Assembly (NCBI GenBank): GCA_022496805.1
Contig: CM040087.1
Location: 16,761,501 to 16,825,500 of the forward strand
Direction of reading: 5' to 3'
Length of the DNA stretch: 64,000 bases
Source: Pohlia nutans
Lineage: Eukaryota > Streptophyta > Bryopsida > Bryales > Mniaceae
Below are positions 35,881 to 48,085 of this stretch, in pieces. Position 1 is the first letter of the stretch. Every line of letters begins with the position of its first letter. The position numbers and the translations under genes are program-made. A model generated the notes under the pieces. That model had not been told where the DNA came from and searched no databases. It was given only the letters and a program-made list of their open reading frames with translations.

Positions 35881-35920
35881 TTTCTGCTCTCTGCTCTCTG
35901 CTATCCGCTCTCTGCTCACA
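35881..35920 (-). repeat. Right terminal inverted repeat (heptamer array)
   Basis: Reverse complement reads TGTGAGC, then AGC-ending heptamers, then AGAAA, mirroring 21118-21157. Followed by TA. Confidence 0.6.
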
Positions 35921-36770
35921 TACGACCTTTCCCCAATTTCAATCATTCATTTGTTGTTGTAGGCATCCACTTCATATTAAAGGAAATTGTAAATCTTAAG
36001 GAGAAGTTTTTCACATTAGAGGAGAGGAGGAAAGGAAGGGAGAGGAGAGAGAGGAGGAAGAGGAAGTAAAGGAGAGATGAGGAAGAGGGATTGGGTGCGC
36101 AGCCGTGCACCCTACAATCCTCATTATTCTAAAAATAGAAGAAAATAAATTGATTTCTTTTTCTCCTCCACCAAATAGGATTTAGCGGTAGGCTGAATCC
36201 TAAATTTTTTATTTTTGAATTTTTTTTAGAGTTTATAAACCCTAAACAAATAAAAGAAGATGACGAATAATAAATAAATAATAAATTGTGTTTTTTTCTT
36301 CCATTTTTGTTTAGGATTTAGCCGCTGGCGGCTAATCCCTAAAAAATTACATTTTTTATTTTTTATTTTTAGAGTTCATAAGCCTTAAACAAAAAAAAAG
36401 ACAAAAACCAAAAATTAAATATATTTATTTTCCTTGGTGCAGGTGTGGGGTTTGCAGTTGCCACAAGAGGAATGAAAAAAAATAGAAGAAAAGGAAGAAG
36501 ACAAGAATGAAGACAAGAACGAAGACAAGAACGAAAAGAAAACGAAGACAAAAAAGAAGACAAAAAAGAAACAAGATAAAGGAAAAGGTAAAAGAAAAGA
36601 TAAAGATAAGAATAAAAACTAAATAAAAAAATTGTTCAATTACAACAAAAGTGATTTGTAGCAAGACAAGATTGCTGTATTTTAGAAAAAAATTACACAA
36701 AAGTTTTTAAACAAGGTTTGTTCATGAAATGACCATACTTGACCAAATGCTTAAATAACGAATTGCGCGT
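35921..36770. other. Non-coding, purine-rich tracts
   Basis: 36,000-36,080 is GAGGA-rich and 36,475-36,600 is GAAGACAAGAA-rich. Apparent frames are low complexity. No gene seen. Confidence 0.6.
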
Positions 36771-37150
36771 TTAACCCTTAAACGTCAAGAGGGCCTGAAC
36801 GAGGCAGCCCGGAAGGCATCTAATTTTTTTAGGGGAAAGAATCTTTTTATTTTTATTTTTATTTTTGCAAAAGCGGCTCTGCAGTCCACTGCTGGCTAGC
36901 ACTGTAGCACTACGGCACTGCTGAACTTCAGCTGCCCCAACTTCAAAACTTGTTCAATTTGATAACTTTGATTGCTTACCAACGATTCCACAATCTCTCA
37001 AATGAGGCGAAAATTTGGAATCTAAATCGCTCTTTCAGTAGCTTTTCAACGCAACAAGTCTCGCTTGATTTGGTTGAGAAAATCAACTTTTTTCTTCATT
37101 ATTCTCTTTTAAATAAACCCATGGGGTTTACCTTGACGTTTAAGGGTTAA
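36771..37150. mobile_element. TTAA-flanked piggyBac-like MITE, copy 2
   Basis: 380 bp with a perfect 19-bp inverted end TTAACCCTTAAACGTCAAG including the TTAA. No coding capacity. Confidence 0.8.
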
Positions 37151-37368
37151 GGTAGGAGCACCCAATTCCAACAATTTACTCAATCCCAATAATTTTTGCA
37201 CGCGGTAATCATTCTAGAACATAAATTTAGCTAAATCATAGATAACTTATAATTTATGTCAACAGACAATAAAGGCTCTATGATGTGCTTAGATTTGCGT
37301 TCTAAAATGAATGCCGCATCTAGAAATTATCCGTATTGGGTACATTGTCGAAATTTGGTGCTCCTACC
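37151..37368. mobile_element. Small TIR element abutting MITE copy 2
   Basis: 218 bp bounded by GGTAGGAGCACC and its exact reverse complement. The interior resembles 39,697-39,820 (AACATAAATTTAG... CTCTATGATGTG), so both are copies of one non-autonomous family. Confidence 0.65.
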
Positions 37369-38447
37369 TTATACCCAATTTTCCACATTTCATGATCGAT
37401 TTCATGTCATCCAACTGGATTTGGCATATAATTTCTTGTCAGCTTTCTAAACTGCAAGCTCAAATTTGTCTTTCTTTGATGCATCATGTGGACTATGATG
37501 GTATAGCCCATTGTAAGCATCAAAAATCATTCGAATTCTTGCTAGCATCTACATTAATGCATGGAATTCACATTCAACATGGAAGGAGTTGAGCTCTGCT
37601 GAACTTATTACGGATTCCTCTCTTGAAATCCGTGCAGAATTAGCACAGGCTCTGTGCAGAAACTGTACAACCCTGTGAAAATCCGGACTTTGTGCGAAAA
37701 AATGTTGAAAATCCGTGGGGTCAAATCTTCTAGATGTCTACATTGCTTTTATTTTGGTTTTTAGCAATACTTTTGTCCATGTAGATAGATAGATATAAAC
37801 ACCAGTCTAAAAGAAAGAAGGGCTTGCGTGAATGAAGTGTCTGTTTGTTTTGCCAATGAGCTAGTGCCCACAGGGCAAAGGGTCAATGGTACAAAACTAT
37901 TCTCCCCTTCCATGTAGACACTTACAAGTTATCTCTTTGACGCGCATGTGTCCACATAGTGGATGATGAACAAATTCAGTTTATTCTCTGGACTACATAC
38001 ATGGACATTTTTCATCCATCCAAAGTTAAAATGACAGAATGGAGAACATAATTGGTTTATGTCAAGTTTCATTCTTAGTTCAAAAAGTGAGACCTTAAAC
38101 ATGATTTTCCAAAATAAAAAGAATCAAATCATAGAAATCATACCATCTTGTAGTGCATGTTATTTCAAATTCATTACAATTTTATTTATTTATTTGGGAT
38201 CTTTAATTGAATTTCAAAAGAAAGGCTTGATAATTTAATTACAATTTATTGATAAAAAATATGATAAATCGTGCCGTACAAATGTGATCTTCACATTGAC
38301 ATTTACAATTTAACTCCATTTTTGTCATTCACCAAACACTTTATGATGCACCTTCAAAATCAATGCTGAATGGAGATGTTAAAGAATTAAAAAATGAAAA
38401 CACATTTTGAAAACCTTTGTAATCAACTATTTAGAGCAAAGTCAACA
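37369..38447. other. No gene seen
   Basis: AT-rich. 37,785-37,890 (TGAATGAAGTGTCTGTT through GGGCAAAGGGTC) recurs diverged at 41,860-41,955 in an SPB1 intron. Confidence 0.5.
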
Positions 38448-39025
38448 TTAACCCCTAAAGGACCGGGGGTGTTGAACTTAGCTCTTGTTTTCTTAACTAG
38501 CTCTTGTAGCAAACTCAATTCCTCATTGATGTGGGGTAATTTTGACAATCGGCACCATTGAAATTGAAGAAGACTTACGTAGCTTTTTTATGAAAAAAAG
38601 ATCAACAAAATCGCACAAATTTTGAGAAAATGCCACCGTTGAGAAGATTGATGGAACTTTTTGGGGTATTTTGTACACATGCTGAAATAAGATTGCTCAA
38701 AAGTGCTCCAAAATTTTTGAAATTTTTACTGTAAGTAGAAATCATCATTTTAAACATGTGTTAAATTTTCAAGTAATTTGGAGGTGTGAGGAGGAAGATA
38801 TGAGGGTCTGAAGTGACGCCCACATACCCTCCGTGCAACTCAAAAAAATCACCAAAAATCGCTCACTGAATGAATTTCCAATCGAGAAGTACCTACAGAT
38901 TCAGCTTCCAAAAAGAGCCAGGGTCACTTTGTTGCTCATCTTACAATTCAAAGGCCAAGAATCCGAATTTCCTCACTTTCTAGTTCCAGAAGCCACGTGG
39001 AACCTTACAGTCTTTTAGGGGTTAA
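38448..39025. mobile_element. TTAA-flanked piggyBac-like MITE, copy 3
   Basis: 578 bp, TTAACCCCTAAAGGACC...CTTTTAGGGGTTAA. The interior is homologous, in inverted orientation, to the element at 52830-53416. Confidence 0.8.
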
Positions 39026-39206
39026 ACAACAAAGATTTCCATCGCAGCAACTGCAAGTTTCTATTTTTGGCAGTTGAGTAGTATACAACCGTAGCATACA
39101 ACCGTACAATGGATTGACAAAAGAAGCAAAGATCCGGAATGTAGGTATACCCTCTGTAGTATCCTTAGCGTCCTCAATATTCTCCCAAGGCCCGACTTCT
39201 ATTGTG

Positions 39207-39522
39207 CCTCATGGCCCATTCACACCAGTCACCCAACACAAGTGTAGCAAAGAATTTGCGTTCGTCAAGTAAGTTTTTGGTAAGAGCAATGTGCTCCTTT
39301 AAAATTTATTTTGTAAAATGAAGTGTGCAAGGAGTTGTTCCAACACATTTTAGGTGCTGCAAGAAATTCACACTCCACTAACACACATGCGCTGGCCAAA
39401 AACAGGAAGAAACAAGGCTCTGATATTGCAAGAAATTGTATATTATTTTCAAGTTTTACCTTGTAGCTAGCATTCCAGGAACGCAATGCAAGTGTTAGAG
39501 CCTCTTAGTGTGAATGGGCCAT
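39207..39522. repeat. MITE-like repeat, copy A
   Basis: Bounded by ATGGCCCATTCACAC and its reverse complement. Partner at about 55,557-55,856 has the same organisation with diverged ends. Confidence 0.6.
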
Positions 39523-39655
39523 CAACTACTGACTTGAGCAAAAACAAAAGTTGAGCAAAGTTTGGTATGTAACTATTAACATGAGCGCTCACTAGGTACC
39601 GGCAATTAGCCACTTGTTGATGGGCCTTGCTCAATGAAATTTGGGTGTAAGATAG

Positions 39656-39861
39656 AGGGCTCCAAAACCAACAGGGTTCTAATTCCAAGAGAATCTAGGC
39701 ACAATAATCATCTCAGAACCTAAATCTAAGTAGACCATAGATAGCTTATCATTATGGTCAACATCCAATAAGAGCTCTATGATGTGCCTAGATTTGTGTT
39801 CTAAAATAAATGCATGGTCTAGATTCTCTTGGAATTAGAACCCTGTTGGTTTTGGAGCCCT
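39656..39861. mobile_element. Foldback element with perfect 42-bp inverted ends
   Basis: 39656-39697 and 39820-39861 are exact reverse complements (starting AGGGCTCCAAAACCAACAGG). The 122-bp centre matches the interior of 37151-37368. Confidence 0.8.
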
Positions 39862-40046
39862 CTTCCTTAGGTATCAATTGGCCCTTCATAATCACGTAAA
39901 GCACGGGGCAAGAAAACCGTTCACAAAATCCTGCCAGTTATAATGGCACTGTTGAGAAGTTATAGGTGCCAACACCATAACTAGTGCCAAGAACCATAAT
40001 GAAGGAACCACCGGAAAGATTAAAAAATCTTGCCCCTGTGCTTTAC

Positions 40047-40148
40047 GACGAGGGAGGGCTAGAATCACGGGCTGCCCTAAATAGATAGGCTCTCGACGAC
40101 GAGGGAGGGCTAGAATCATGGGCTGCCCTAAATAGGTAGGCTCTCGAC
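40047..40148. repeat. 51-bp tandem duplication
   Basis: GACGAGGGAGGGCTAGAATC starts both units, at 40047 and 40098; the units differ at two or three positions. Confidence 0.85.
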
Positions 40149-41072
40149 GCCTCGGCCTACCGACCTTGCCACCTCGGGCCTTCCCATCGAGGGAAGCCCT
40201 TGATTCAAGACCTCCCCCCTTACATTGTCAAAGCCAACAAACCCGCCTACTTCTGGCCTTGCTCCTAGGGACACTTTACACTATGGTGGAGAATCCACAA
40301 GTCATGAATTATAAGGGAATTCTGAAATATGATTGGTCAAAAGTGACACTCTTGTCCGGTGATAGTTTACACTACATCCAAGAGTCCTCCGAAAAAATGA
40401 CATGACTGTCAACATGGCAACACTCTTTTGAAGGGGAGTTCTCCGGAGGTCAAGTTTCTTGAACAACCTCAAAGCCTTGGACAAGAAACTTGGCATCCAA
40501 AGAACTCCAACTTGAAGGCATTTTCATATTGCCTCTTCATCTTCTTCGGCATACCATCCCTAGCCTCAAATAACCATGTCTTGGGTTGAAGTTCTTGGTG
40601 CACTACTCCACCGCAGTGTAAAGTGACTTTTCTTTTTTCAACTTAGGTTTCTAAAGCTAAGTCCAAATGTAGTCAATTTCATTCTTATAAATAAATCATT
40701 TAAGAGGCTTCAACGGAGATAACAAAATCGAAAAATGAAAAGAAGAAACCATGTGTAACAGATTGTAATACTAAAATCACGTTTTGGAAGCTATTTTTTT
40801 ATCACTCTTATGTCACATTCTGAGATCTGCATTGAACGTCGGATGTTGTGATAGGAGAATCTCCACGTCATGTTCTGAACTGATGTACATAGGCTGCCAA
40901 AGGCGTGACATAAAAAACTGCCGAGTGTAAATCTCAGTCACCCACAAGTAATTGGCATTACACTAGAAAGGTAAAAAGGTAAATCTCAGCCATAATCAAT
41001 TGGCATTACACTAATCGGTTACGCAAACAACTGGTGAAACTCTTCAGGAATCCTACCAAAGTCAGGAATTAG

Positions 41073-41311
41073 TTAACCCTTAAAGGACATGCTTTCCTCA
41101 TACCACACCCAAAATCTCTTTTAAACTCTTTTAAGCATGATTCTGTTCTTAATTTACTTTGGCTCTATTCTAAAGAAGTATAGAACTCTCTAAAGTGCTC
41201 AGTTACACATTCTAAAAACCCCATTTGGTGCGATGGAGTAAAAGTTATGAGCAAGATTCTCTCAAAATACTATCAAGCCCGTGGGGCTTGCATTGTCCTT
41301 TTAAGGGTTAA
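41073..41311. mobile_element. TTAA-flanked piggyBac-like MITE, copy 4
   Basis: 239 bp, TTAACCCTTAAAGGACATGC at the left and GTCCTTTTAAGGGTTAA at the right. Lies just past the 3' end of SPB1. Confidence 0.75.
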
Positions 41312-41399
41312 ACTACTATGAATTGGACGGTGACAAATGCAAATGCCACTTGCAAGTCCTAGACTTACTAGTTTCGGTAAGTTAGTTACCTGTTGTGTT

Positions 41400-44300
41400 T
41401 CATCCCTTTTGTGGCTTCCGGCCTTTGCCTCCTTTGGGCGGGCCTTTACTTTTGTTGGCCTTGGCTTTGGCAGGGCCGCCTCTGCCTTTGAAGCCTCGGC
41501 CAGGCTTGCCCGTGTTCTTGGCCCGGGAGTCTTTCTTGAGACGCCTGTCCACCACCACTCTGCCTTGGCCGCCCTTGGCACCCACGCCCTTCTTGGCCAC
41601 CACCACGTTGATCTTGCCCTTCTTCGGCGTGGCCAACGCCTTCTTGTACACCCTCTCCATCGACTTCTGCTTCGACTTGTTGGAGATGTCCTCTTGGTCC
41701 GCGATGGCGGTCGCCTTCTGACGCGCTTGCTCCAGCTTCTTCAGCACTCGCCTCTTCTTCCGCGCTTTCGCCTCCGCCACCTTCTTCACTGGCCGTGCGT
41801 TGATTTCCCGGAATTGAGCCTGAACAAAACAAGGGTGAAACACATGAGACTCCTTACAAAGTAGATAGATAGAAACTCTGGTCCTCTTTCGAGGCCGGCG
41901 TGAATAAAGTGTCTGTTCGTCTTGACAATGAGCCAATGCCCACCGGGCAAAGGGGTCCTTACAAAGTACAGCAGATAGTCACAAATAAAACAACTCAGAT
42001 TTGTGAAATTCTCTAGTGTTCAAAGGAATAGAATTTAACTCCTAAAGGACCATAAGGCCGCCAGGTGGCTCCTGTTTTTTTCAGTAATTTTGAGTAGGTT
42101 TTATGTAGATTTGTTTTTGTTAATTTTTTTTAAAAAAATTATTCAACATATGTAGTATTCTTCACTTATTCCAGTGACATAAAATTTGGTCCCATTCAAA
42201 TTATAACTTTCACAACATGATCGTTTAAACTTGTCATTTTAAAACCATGAATCCTTGGTCCTTTAGGGGTTAATCTGATGGCCACTTCCATATCCATAAG
42301 TCATTTTGGAAGCTTTAAGTAAGGCCACAAATGTACCAATAGAAAAAAGAAATCCTGCCTTGCGTTTTTCATCTTACTTTAACCCCAAGAGATTTAAGAA
42401 GCACAAATTGGACCTCATGTTCTTTTAGCAGTTTTGTGTGGACCTTTTTTTTGTTCAAATTTATTTGTTGTTTGACCAACTCATGCAATGTTCTTCACTG
42501 ATTCCGGTGATATAAAATTTGCGGTGATTCAGAATTGAATTTTTCACAATATGATCAATTGAATTTGTCTTTTTAAAACCATGAATCCTTGGTCCTTTAG
42601 GGGTTAATCAACTTTTTAGTGGACCTTTTCGTTTAGTTTGGGCACAGGGTTAAGAAAGACCAGGCAGGTTGTGAGGAATATGAAGACCTGTGGATCGGTG
42701 ATAAAAAAAAAAGGGCCAAAATTAATCAGATGGGTAGAAAAGTAATTAAGAACGTACCTTCACAGCTTCAACCTCCTCCTTTGTGACAGGCTTCTCAGGC
42801 TTGTTGTGCTTCTTCTCATCTTCAGCAAACCATCGTGGCAAATCGTCATCGTTGAATGTGTATCTGTTGTATGCATCGTCTAAAATTCCTTCTCTACTCT
42901 TCTTCTTCAACATCTTCTTAGCATACGCTAAAATTTCTGCTTTGCCATTGTCATCTTCACTTTCGAAGTCGCTATCACTAGAGCTGTTGTCTCCTTCCTG
43001 GGGCGCGATTTCAAAATCCCCCTTCCGTGTATGGACATCAGAACCATTGCTGGCTGGCAACTCGGGAACGTCTTCACCCATGTCCACATCGCCATCTGCA
43101 TCAATGTCAGTCTCTTCTTTGGCCTTCTTAGTTTTGCGCATCTTAGCTATTGCCTCCTCGTCGTCACTCAGTTCTGCTCCGTCGTCCACACCATCAAAGA
43201 CATCTTGACTGAACCATTGCTTCGACAAGTGGTCTATAGAAAGCTTTGGAGCCTCAGACAATGGGACCACCAATGGATTCGCCTCATCGTCATCTTCATT
43301 TGATTTTTCGCTCACAGCCTCATCATCTCTGCCTGTGTATTCATCATCCTGCAGCCGCAAAAAATAAAATCAATACTAAACAGAATAACTTTCCAAAGGT
43401 AGCTTAAAAAACCACTACCAGTTAAACAGCATAAAGGATACATGGGATTTCAATCGTACCTCCCAAAGTTCACCAGCTTCTCCTAACTTGGCTCTTTTAC
43501 GTCGTTTCGTGCTACCGTCTGTTGTTGCACAATACTTACTGTATGCACGTTCAAAATACTGATCCAGTTCATTGTCGTACCTGAACCAAGGTTCCACAAT
43601 GAAATGAGTTTAAGCTCTCCAACCAATGAGCAACACAGCAGCAGAAATAGTGACTGATCTTAAACCTTTAAACTCAAATTCACAGAGACTGTACCTCCTA
43701 CGATCAAGTTCGGGATCGAAATCACTGTCATCCTCTGCTTCTGCTGGCTGAGGACCAGCGTTCAACATTTCGTCGACACTGTCGTAACCATTTTCAACTT
43801 CAACGTCCATCCTAGCCAAATCCTTCTTACCCTGATACAACGGTACAAAACAGTGGTGGCCTGACTTAGTTCAAACTCAATAACATCTAGCAATGACTAG
43901 AAATAGCATAGAAGAACAAAAAAATCCAATTAATCATTGGAGACTAAACATTCAGATTCCTTCCTAAGTTCTCCAAAGCAATATATGTAAGAAACGTACC
44001 TTTATAACTTTAAGGTTGAAGAGGTCTGTATCAGCAACACCGTCTTCCATTACATCAACTTGCATTCCAGTCGCCGTTCGAGATTTTGCCTGTAAGAATA
44101 AGAAATACCCTGGGTTCATAAATGGGAGGCGTGAAGACTCACTTCCCTACAATTTTCCCCAGGCTCCAAATAAGGATAACGTTCTCGTCAGAACTCATAC
44201 CTTCTCTTTTGCTTTGGCCTTCTTCTTCCGATCTTTACGTTTCTTTGATTCCATGTACTCCTTAAGCTCTTCCATGGTCGTCAGTTCTTCCTCTTCGTCA

Positions 44301-44769
44301 TCGTCTTCATCTGATCCTTTCTTTTTGTCAGCATTTTCTTCCTCCGCATCACTTTCCACAGCAGGCTGCAAGGCCTTTCGAATTTGCAAGCGCCACCTGC
44401 ACACAAGCAACGAGCATTTGATGAATGAATGACGGAGATGACATATCGACTTGTATTTATGCATCCAAAACCACAAAGCCTGTTTCACAATGTGAGGGAA
44501 CTGCCCTTCTAATGAGATCAAAAATCATAGTTTGCGAAGTGATTCGATATACGTCAGAAGAAATCACATACTTCAGGAGTTGTTTGAATTCGGTCTTCCC
44601 TAACACACGAAGATCCTCGCACAAAATTTTGATCTGTGGGACAAACCAAAAGAATTAGACAACGAGAGTATATCATCTTCAAGGACAGGAAAAATGAAAA
44701 TCATTATTATAGTCTCTATCGTTTGGCAATGTCTGTATAACTTCACTGCATCCAAATTAACAATCTTGC

Positions 44770-44823
<54 letters not shown>

Positions 44824-46612
44824 CAGAAATCAATGTCGGATATACCTCATCTGTTGTCAAATCATGGTCCTTGATAATCTTGCAATCGGGATCTGTAAAT
44901 GACATGGATGTGATGGAGCCGAGCATATCCAAAGGCTTTTCGGAAAACACAAATTCCGAAGCTTTAACCTCGTTCCGGAGGACAGTGGTACCTTCCGTAT
45001 ACCTGGAAAAAGCCAGCCAATCGTTACATCATGCCAGTTCCATAAAAAAATTGCCTTCGAAAGTGTTTTACAACAAAAACAGTATGATAAAATCCACAAC
45101 AATATTGCCAAGATTATAACGTTGGCCTAGATTACTCACCCTTCACGATGTCGTTTCTGTTTGCTTGCTTTCATGACGTCGATCACCTATCCCAAATCAT
45201 AAAACGTTATGTCAGAATCATCATCTATACTCTGCTTATAAATGTTCACATAGGCTAATCCTAGCAGACCAGCTTGTATTGAGCATCCTAACTTCTACAC
45301 CTGAAAATCCTCTTTCAATGCCAAAATAATCCCACAACACTAAGACTGGGGTGGATAGAACTAAAAAAAACACGATAGTACCTGCTGTCATTAATATGCA
45401 TACGGTTGCAAATTCCTTGATTATCCACTACAAAAAACCTATTAATCCAATACAGACAATCCTAGCCACTCTATTAAAATTGAGACGCACCTTTGGAGCT
45501 TCAATCGTTTCCTTGAACAAGTGTTTAGCATCGAGGAGACGGGGATCAATTTTAGCAGGAGCTCGGTACTTTTGGCATATCACGTAAATCTCTGCAGAAG
45601 TGGCACGACTGGCAACAGGCTTGGTGACCTCGACCTTTTCAAAGAGTTGCTTAAACGCAAAAAGCAGTGCATTGTAATCTTGTGACCTGAAAATCTGTCA
45701 AGCCAACCAAAATAATTTTAATCCTCGTCCCTCACAGCGGATATCACTTAGAACGCAGAATTCGCAAAAACATCAACAAAAACCCTAAACCCTAAAGGAC
45801 CAAGGTTTAGGGTTAGAAAATGAGTACTCGATTGACGAGGACAAATTTTCAATAAAATTAGAGTCAAAGAAACGGCGTGATAAGACCTACTGAAAGAAAA
45901 CATGAGGCCGTTAACCCTAAGCGTCTAAAACGCCCAATATGCCCGTCTGCATCACTAAACTTTGCAATGGTGGCATTTTCTTATTTTACCTCTGTTTTCT
46001 GATTGCAATACATCATTTTGAAGCTCTTGTTCTATACTACAAGATCAACAGTGTCAAACTGAAGTCATTTTCACACGAACAGAAGGGGGTCCAATTTTCC
46101 TACACTACAGAAAATATATATTGGACGCTTACCTTGGTAACAAAAGTGCCGCCGGGAGCCAAAACGTCGGTGGCAAGCCTGAGAGAATCCAACACGAGTG
46201 CCGTCTGCGCCGACGATTCCGACGACCAAGCACCTCCGACATTCGGCGAGCCATCGTGCAACACAACCTGGACCATATCATGCCGCTTCTCCTTGAGGAC
46301 CTTTTTGATGGCCGCCCGGCACTGAGGCGTGGTGATGTCTTCCTGCAACGTGACGCACCCCCGAATGGGCCGGATGGGAACCAGGTCGATACCAATTATG
46401 AGGCTCCCCACGGGCATGTTCTTCGAGCACACTTGCATCCATCCTCCCGGCGCAGCGCAAAGATCCAGCACCGACCTCGCCGACGACAGGAATTGGAACT
46501 TGCGGTCCAGCTGCACGAGCTTGAAGGACGCTCGAGACCGAAACCCTTGCTCCTTGGCGAGGTAGTAGAAACGGTCCAATCGTCCCTTTCCCGTGGTCTT
46601 ACTCTTCCCCAT
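41400..46612 (-). CDS. SPB1: SPB1/FTSJ3-type AdoMet-dependent pre-rRNA 2'-O-methyltransferase
   Basis: Eleven exons (46133-46612, 45491-45694, 45140-45186, 44846-45002, 44572-44633, 44201-44396, 44000-44089, 43695-43831, 43460-43580, 42758-43348, 41400-41819), 834 aa, all phases consistent; yeast Spb1 is of similar length. The N-terminal FtsJ domain shows the SAM motif DLCAAPGGW (50-58) and the K31-D120-K160-E195 tetrad. The Spb1 middle region includes a long acidic and Lys-rich coiled coil, followed by the Spb1 C-terminal domain (QWFSQDVF, then [19 protein letters not shown]) and a Gly/Lys-rich basic tail. In yeast the enzyme methylates the 25S rRNA A-loop and is needed for 60S assembly in the nucleolus; I infer the same here. 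Intron 10 holds two MITEs; intron 4 holds a TA/CA microsatellite. Confidence 0.96.
42035..42273. mobile_element. TTAA-flanked piggyBac-like MITE, copy 5 (SPB1 intron 10)
   Basis: 239 bp, TTAACTCCTAAAGGACC at the left, TGGTCCTTTAGGGGTTAA at the right. Its right half closely matches copy 6. Confidence 0.75.
42379..42607. mobile_element. TTAA-flanked piggyBac-like MITE, copy 6 (SPB1 intron 10)
   Basis: 229 bp. The left end is decayed (TTAACCCCAAGAG); the right end TGGTCCTTTAGGGGTTAA is identical to copy 5. Confidence 0.7.
44771..44820. repeat. TA/CA dinucleotide microsatellite
   Basis: (TA)n followed by (CA)n within SPB1 intron 4. Confidence 0.95.
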
Positions 46613-46673
46613 TGCAGCCGATTCTTTTCACTACAATACAGGAATTTTCGAAACGTAAACAGACAGCGAATGC

Positions 46674-46791
46674 AAAACCCTAAATGAAGCTCCTCCCTGA
46701 CTGAATTGACTCCTTCGTCGTCGTCGTCCCTCTCGCCCTCGGGGTGAGAGACGAAGTGCACGGAGACTTCCTTAGGGTTTAGGGTTTAAGG
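46674..46791 (-). promoter_or_regulatory. Telo-box motifs upstream of SPB1
   Basis: On the SPB1 strand 46770-46791 reads CCTTAAACCCTAAACCCTAA plus GG, a double AAACCCTAA telo-box, 160-180 bp before the ATG. A further AAAACCCTAAA on the plus strand is at 46674-46684. Telo-boxes are a known feature of plant ribosome-biogenesis and translation gene promoters. Confidence 0.7.
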
Positions 46792-47112
46792 TCTTCAGGG
46801 GCTGTTCTGCCCTAACTGTCTCTGTTCACACTTGGCATGTCTGGCCTCTGTTCACACTGGGCGATCATATCTGGTCGCCTTGACTTTTTAGAGTTAAAAA
46901 TTGTTCGGGTTTTGTTTCTTTTTAGTTTTGGTTTTTGATATGGAAAAAGGTGAAAAGCTAACAAAAAAATAGTCTATTTTTAAATACATTTTATTATAAA
47001 TTTTTTGACATGGCCAGAGCTTAGAGAGTCCCAACACTTTGTCATTTCGAACTTCATTTCCTTAGTTACAATAAGGAACATTGCTAATATTTAGTTAATT
47101 ATGAAAATCAAG

Positions 47113-48085
47113 ATCTTTTCATAATTAACTAAATAAAATATATATAATATTTTTCAAAGGTTTTTTCTTGTAAAAGTTATAGTATTTAAAAAAATCTTAG
47201 GATAATATGAAATATTTAGGGGAAATGTAAATAATAGTGATGAACAACAAGGTGTAGGTGGCATGCTTCTTGAGCTTATACAAAAAGAGATTCGATAGAA
47301 TAACATTTTATTACAGTGTGTATTGGAATTTTAGGGTTTTGAGCTTTAACCCCTAACCGCCCAACCATGCATATTTTGCATGATGTACGGATTTGAACTC
47401 CAATTTCTCATCCATCATACACTTTTTGTAGTGTGGATTTTTTACTGAAACTTTCATGGGAAGTTAGCTTCGTGCATGTGTGATCCGATTAGAAAGGGGA
47501 TGATTTGTGAAATTCTTATGCCTCATTTCATGTTGTACAGTTGCACCCAAAATTTTGAAGATTTTAGTCTAAAAGTGCTTTTGAAAAACTCAACTACTAA
47601 AATTAAGCAACCAAAAAATCTCCAAAAATCACTACACTTAGAGTATTACATTTCGACCCATCCCAAAAAAATTCATTATTAGATTGTCAATATCTTAGAT
47701 TACAAAAAAGCTCTAAATTTTAAGTTTGAAAATTCATACACAAATATCGGTGATAGCAATCGCAAATCTAACTGTATGGATGGAATCTGAAATTCATAAT
47801 GTACAACTTTTATTCATTCATCAAGTTGAAAATATCCCTCTTAGTTGCATTTTATAATGCATCTTTGAAAAACTGCCAAATCTGAAAAAGGTGAGAACGT
47901 TTAGGGGTTAAAGTGTTATTAAAAACGCAGTTTTAACAAGTTTAAAGAACAGTAAATCGGATTAAAAAATAAAAGGTAGCCCCAACACTTTCTTACTTGG
48001 GACCATTTTCATTTGTAACTAAGAACAAAGTGAAAATCAGCGTTTGACTAAAAAAACGATCAAGCACGACCACACAGGGCTTTAA
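47113..48085 (+). repeat. Dispersed repeat, copy split by a MITE
   Basis: 47113-47345 and 47912-48085 together match 63,451-63,866 (shared AATGTAAATAATAGTRATGA, GGTGGCATGCTTCTTGA-like stretches and others). The homologous copy lacks the element inserted here. Confidence 0.75.
47346..47911. mobile_element. TTAA-flanked piggyBac-like MITE, copy 7
   Basis: 566 bp, TTAACCCCTAACCG...CGTTTAGGGGTTAA. The equivalent site at 63,683 has one TTAA, showing TTAA duplication on insertion. Lies between SPB1 and the USP22-type gene. Confidence 0.85.

Larger units (their letters stand above)
21118..35920. mobile_element. Candidate 14.8-kb DNA transposon with transposase-like and ParB-methyltransferase genes
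   Basis: The outermost 40 bp form an inverted repeat (33 of 40 positions identical by eye) made of heptamers ending in AGC: left TGTGAGC then RRnRAGC units, right the reverse complement ending GCTCACA at 35920. Both ends are flanked by TA. Between them are exactly two genes transcribed away from a shared repeat-rich centre: the transposase-like gene ends 517 bp from the left terminus and the ParB-methyltransferase gene 767 bp from the right. Gene content, symmetric spacing and inverted ends together suggest one mobile unit. The repetitive nature of the ends is the main weakness. Confidence 0.6.
39026..41072. other. Gene-poor stretch with several repeats
   Basis: It includes a diverged repeat at about 39,207-39,522 (partner at 55,557-55,856) with 15-bp ends ATGGCCCATTCACAC, the long inverted repeat 39,656-39,861 and a 51-bp tandem duplication at 40,047-40,148. 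No supported gene. Confidence 0.5.

Noticed and set aside
45781..45925. Further TTAA/CCCTAAAGGACC-like end in SPB1 intron 1
   Set aside because: TTAACCCTAAGCG at 45911 and CCCTAAAGGACC at about 45790 look like ends, but no matching inverted partner could be found.
46770..46791. Interstitial telomere tract
   Set aside because: Only two units of the telomere-like motif; position before a ribosome-biogenesis gene fits a telo-box better.
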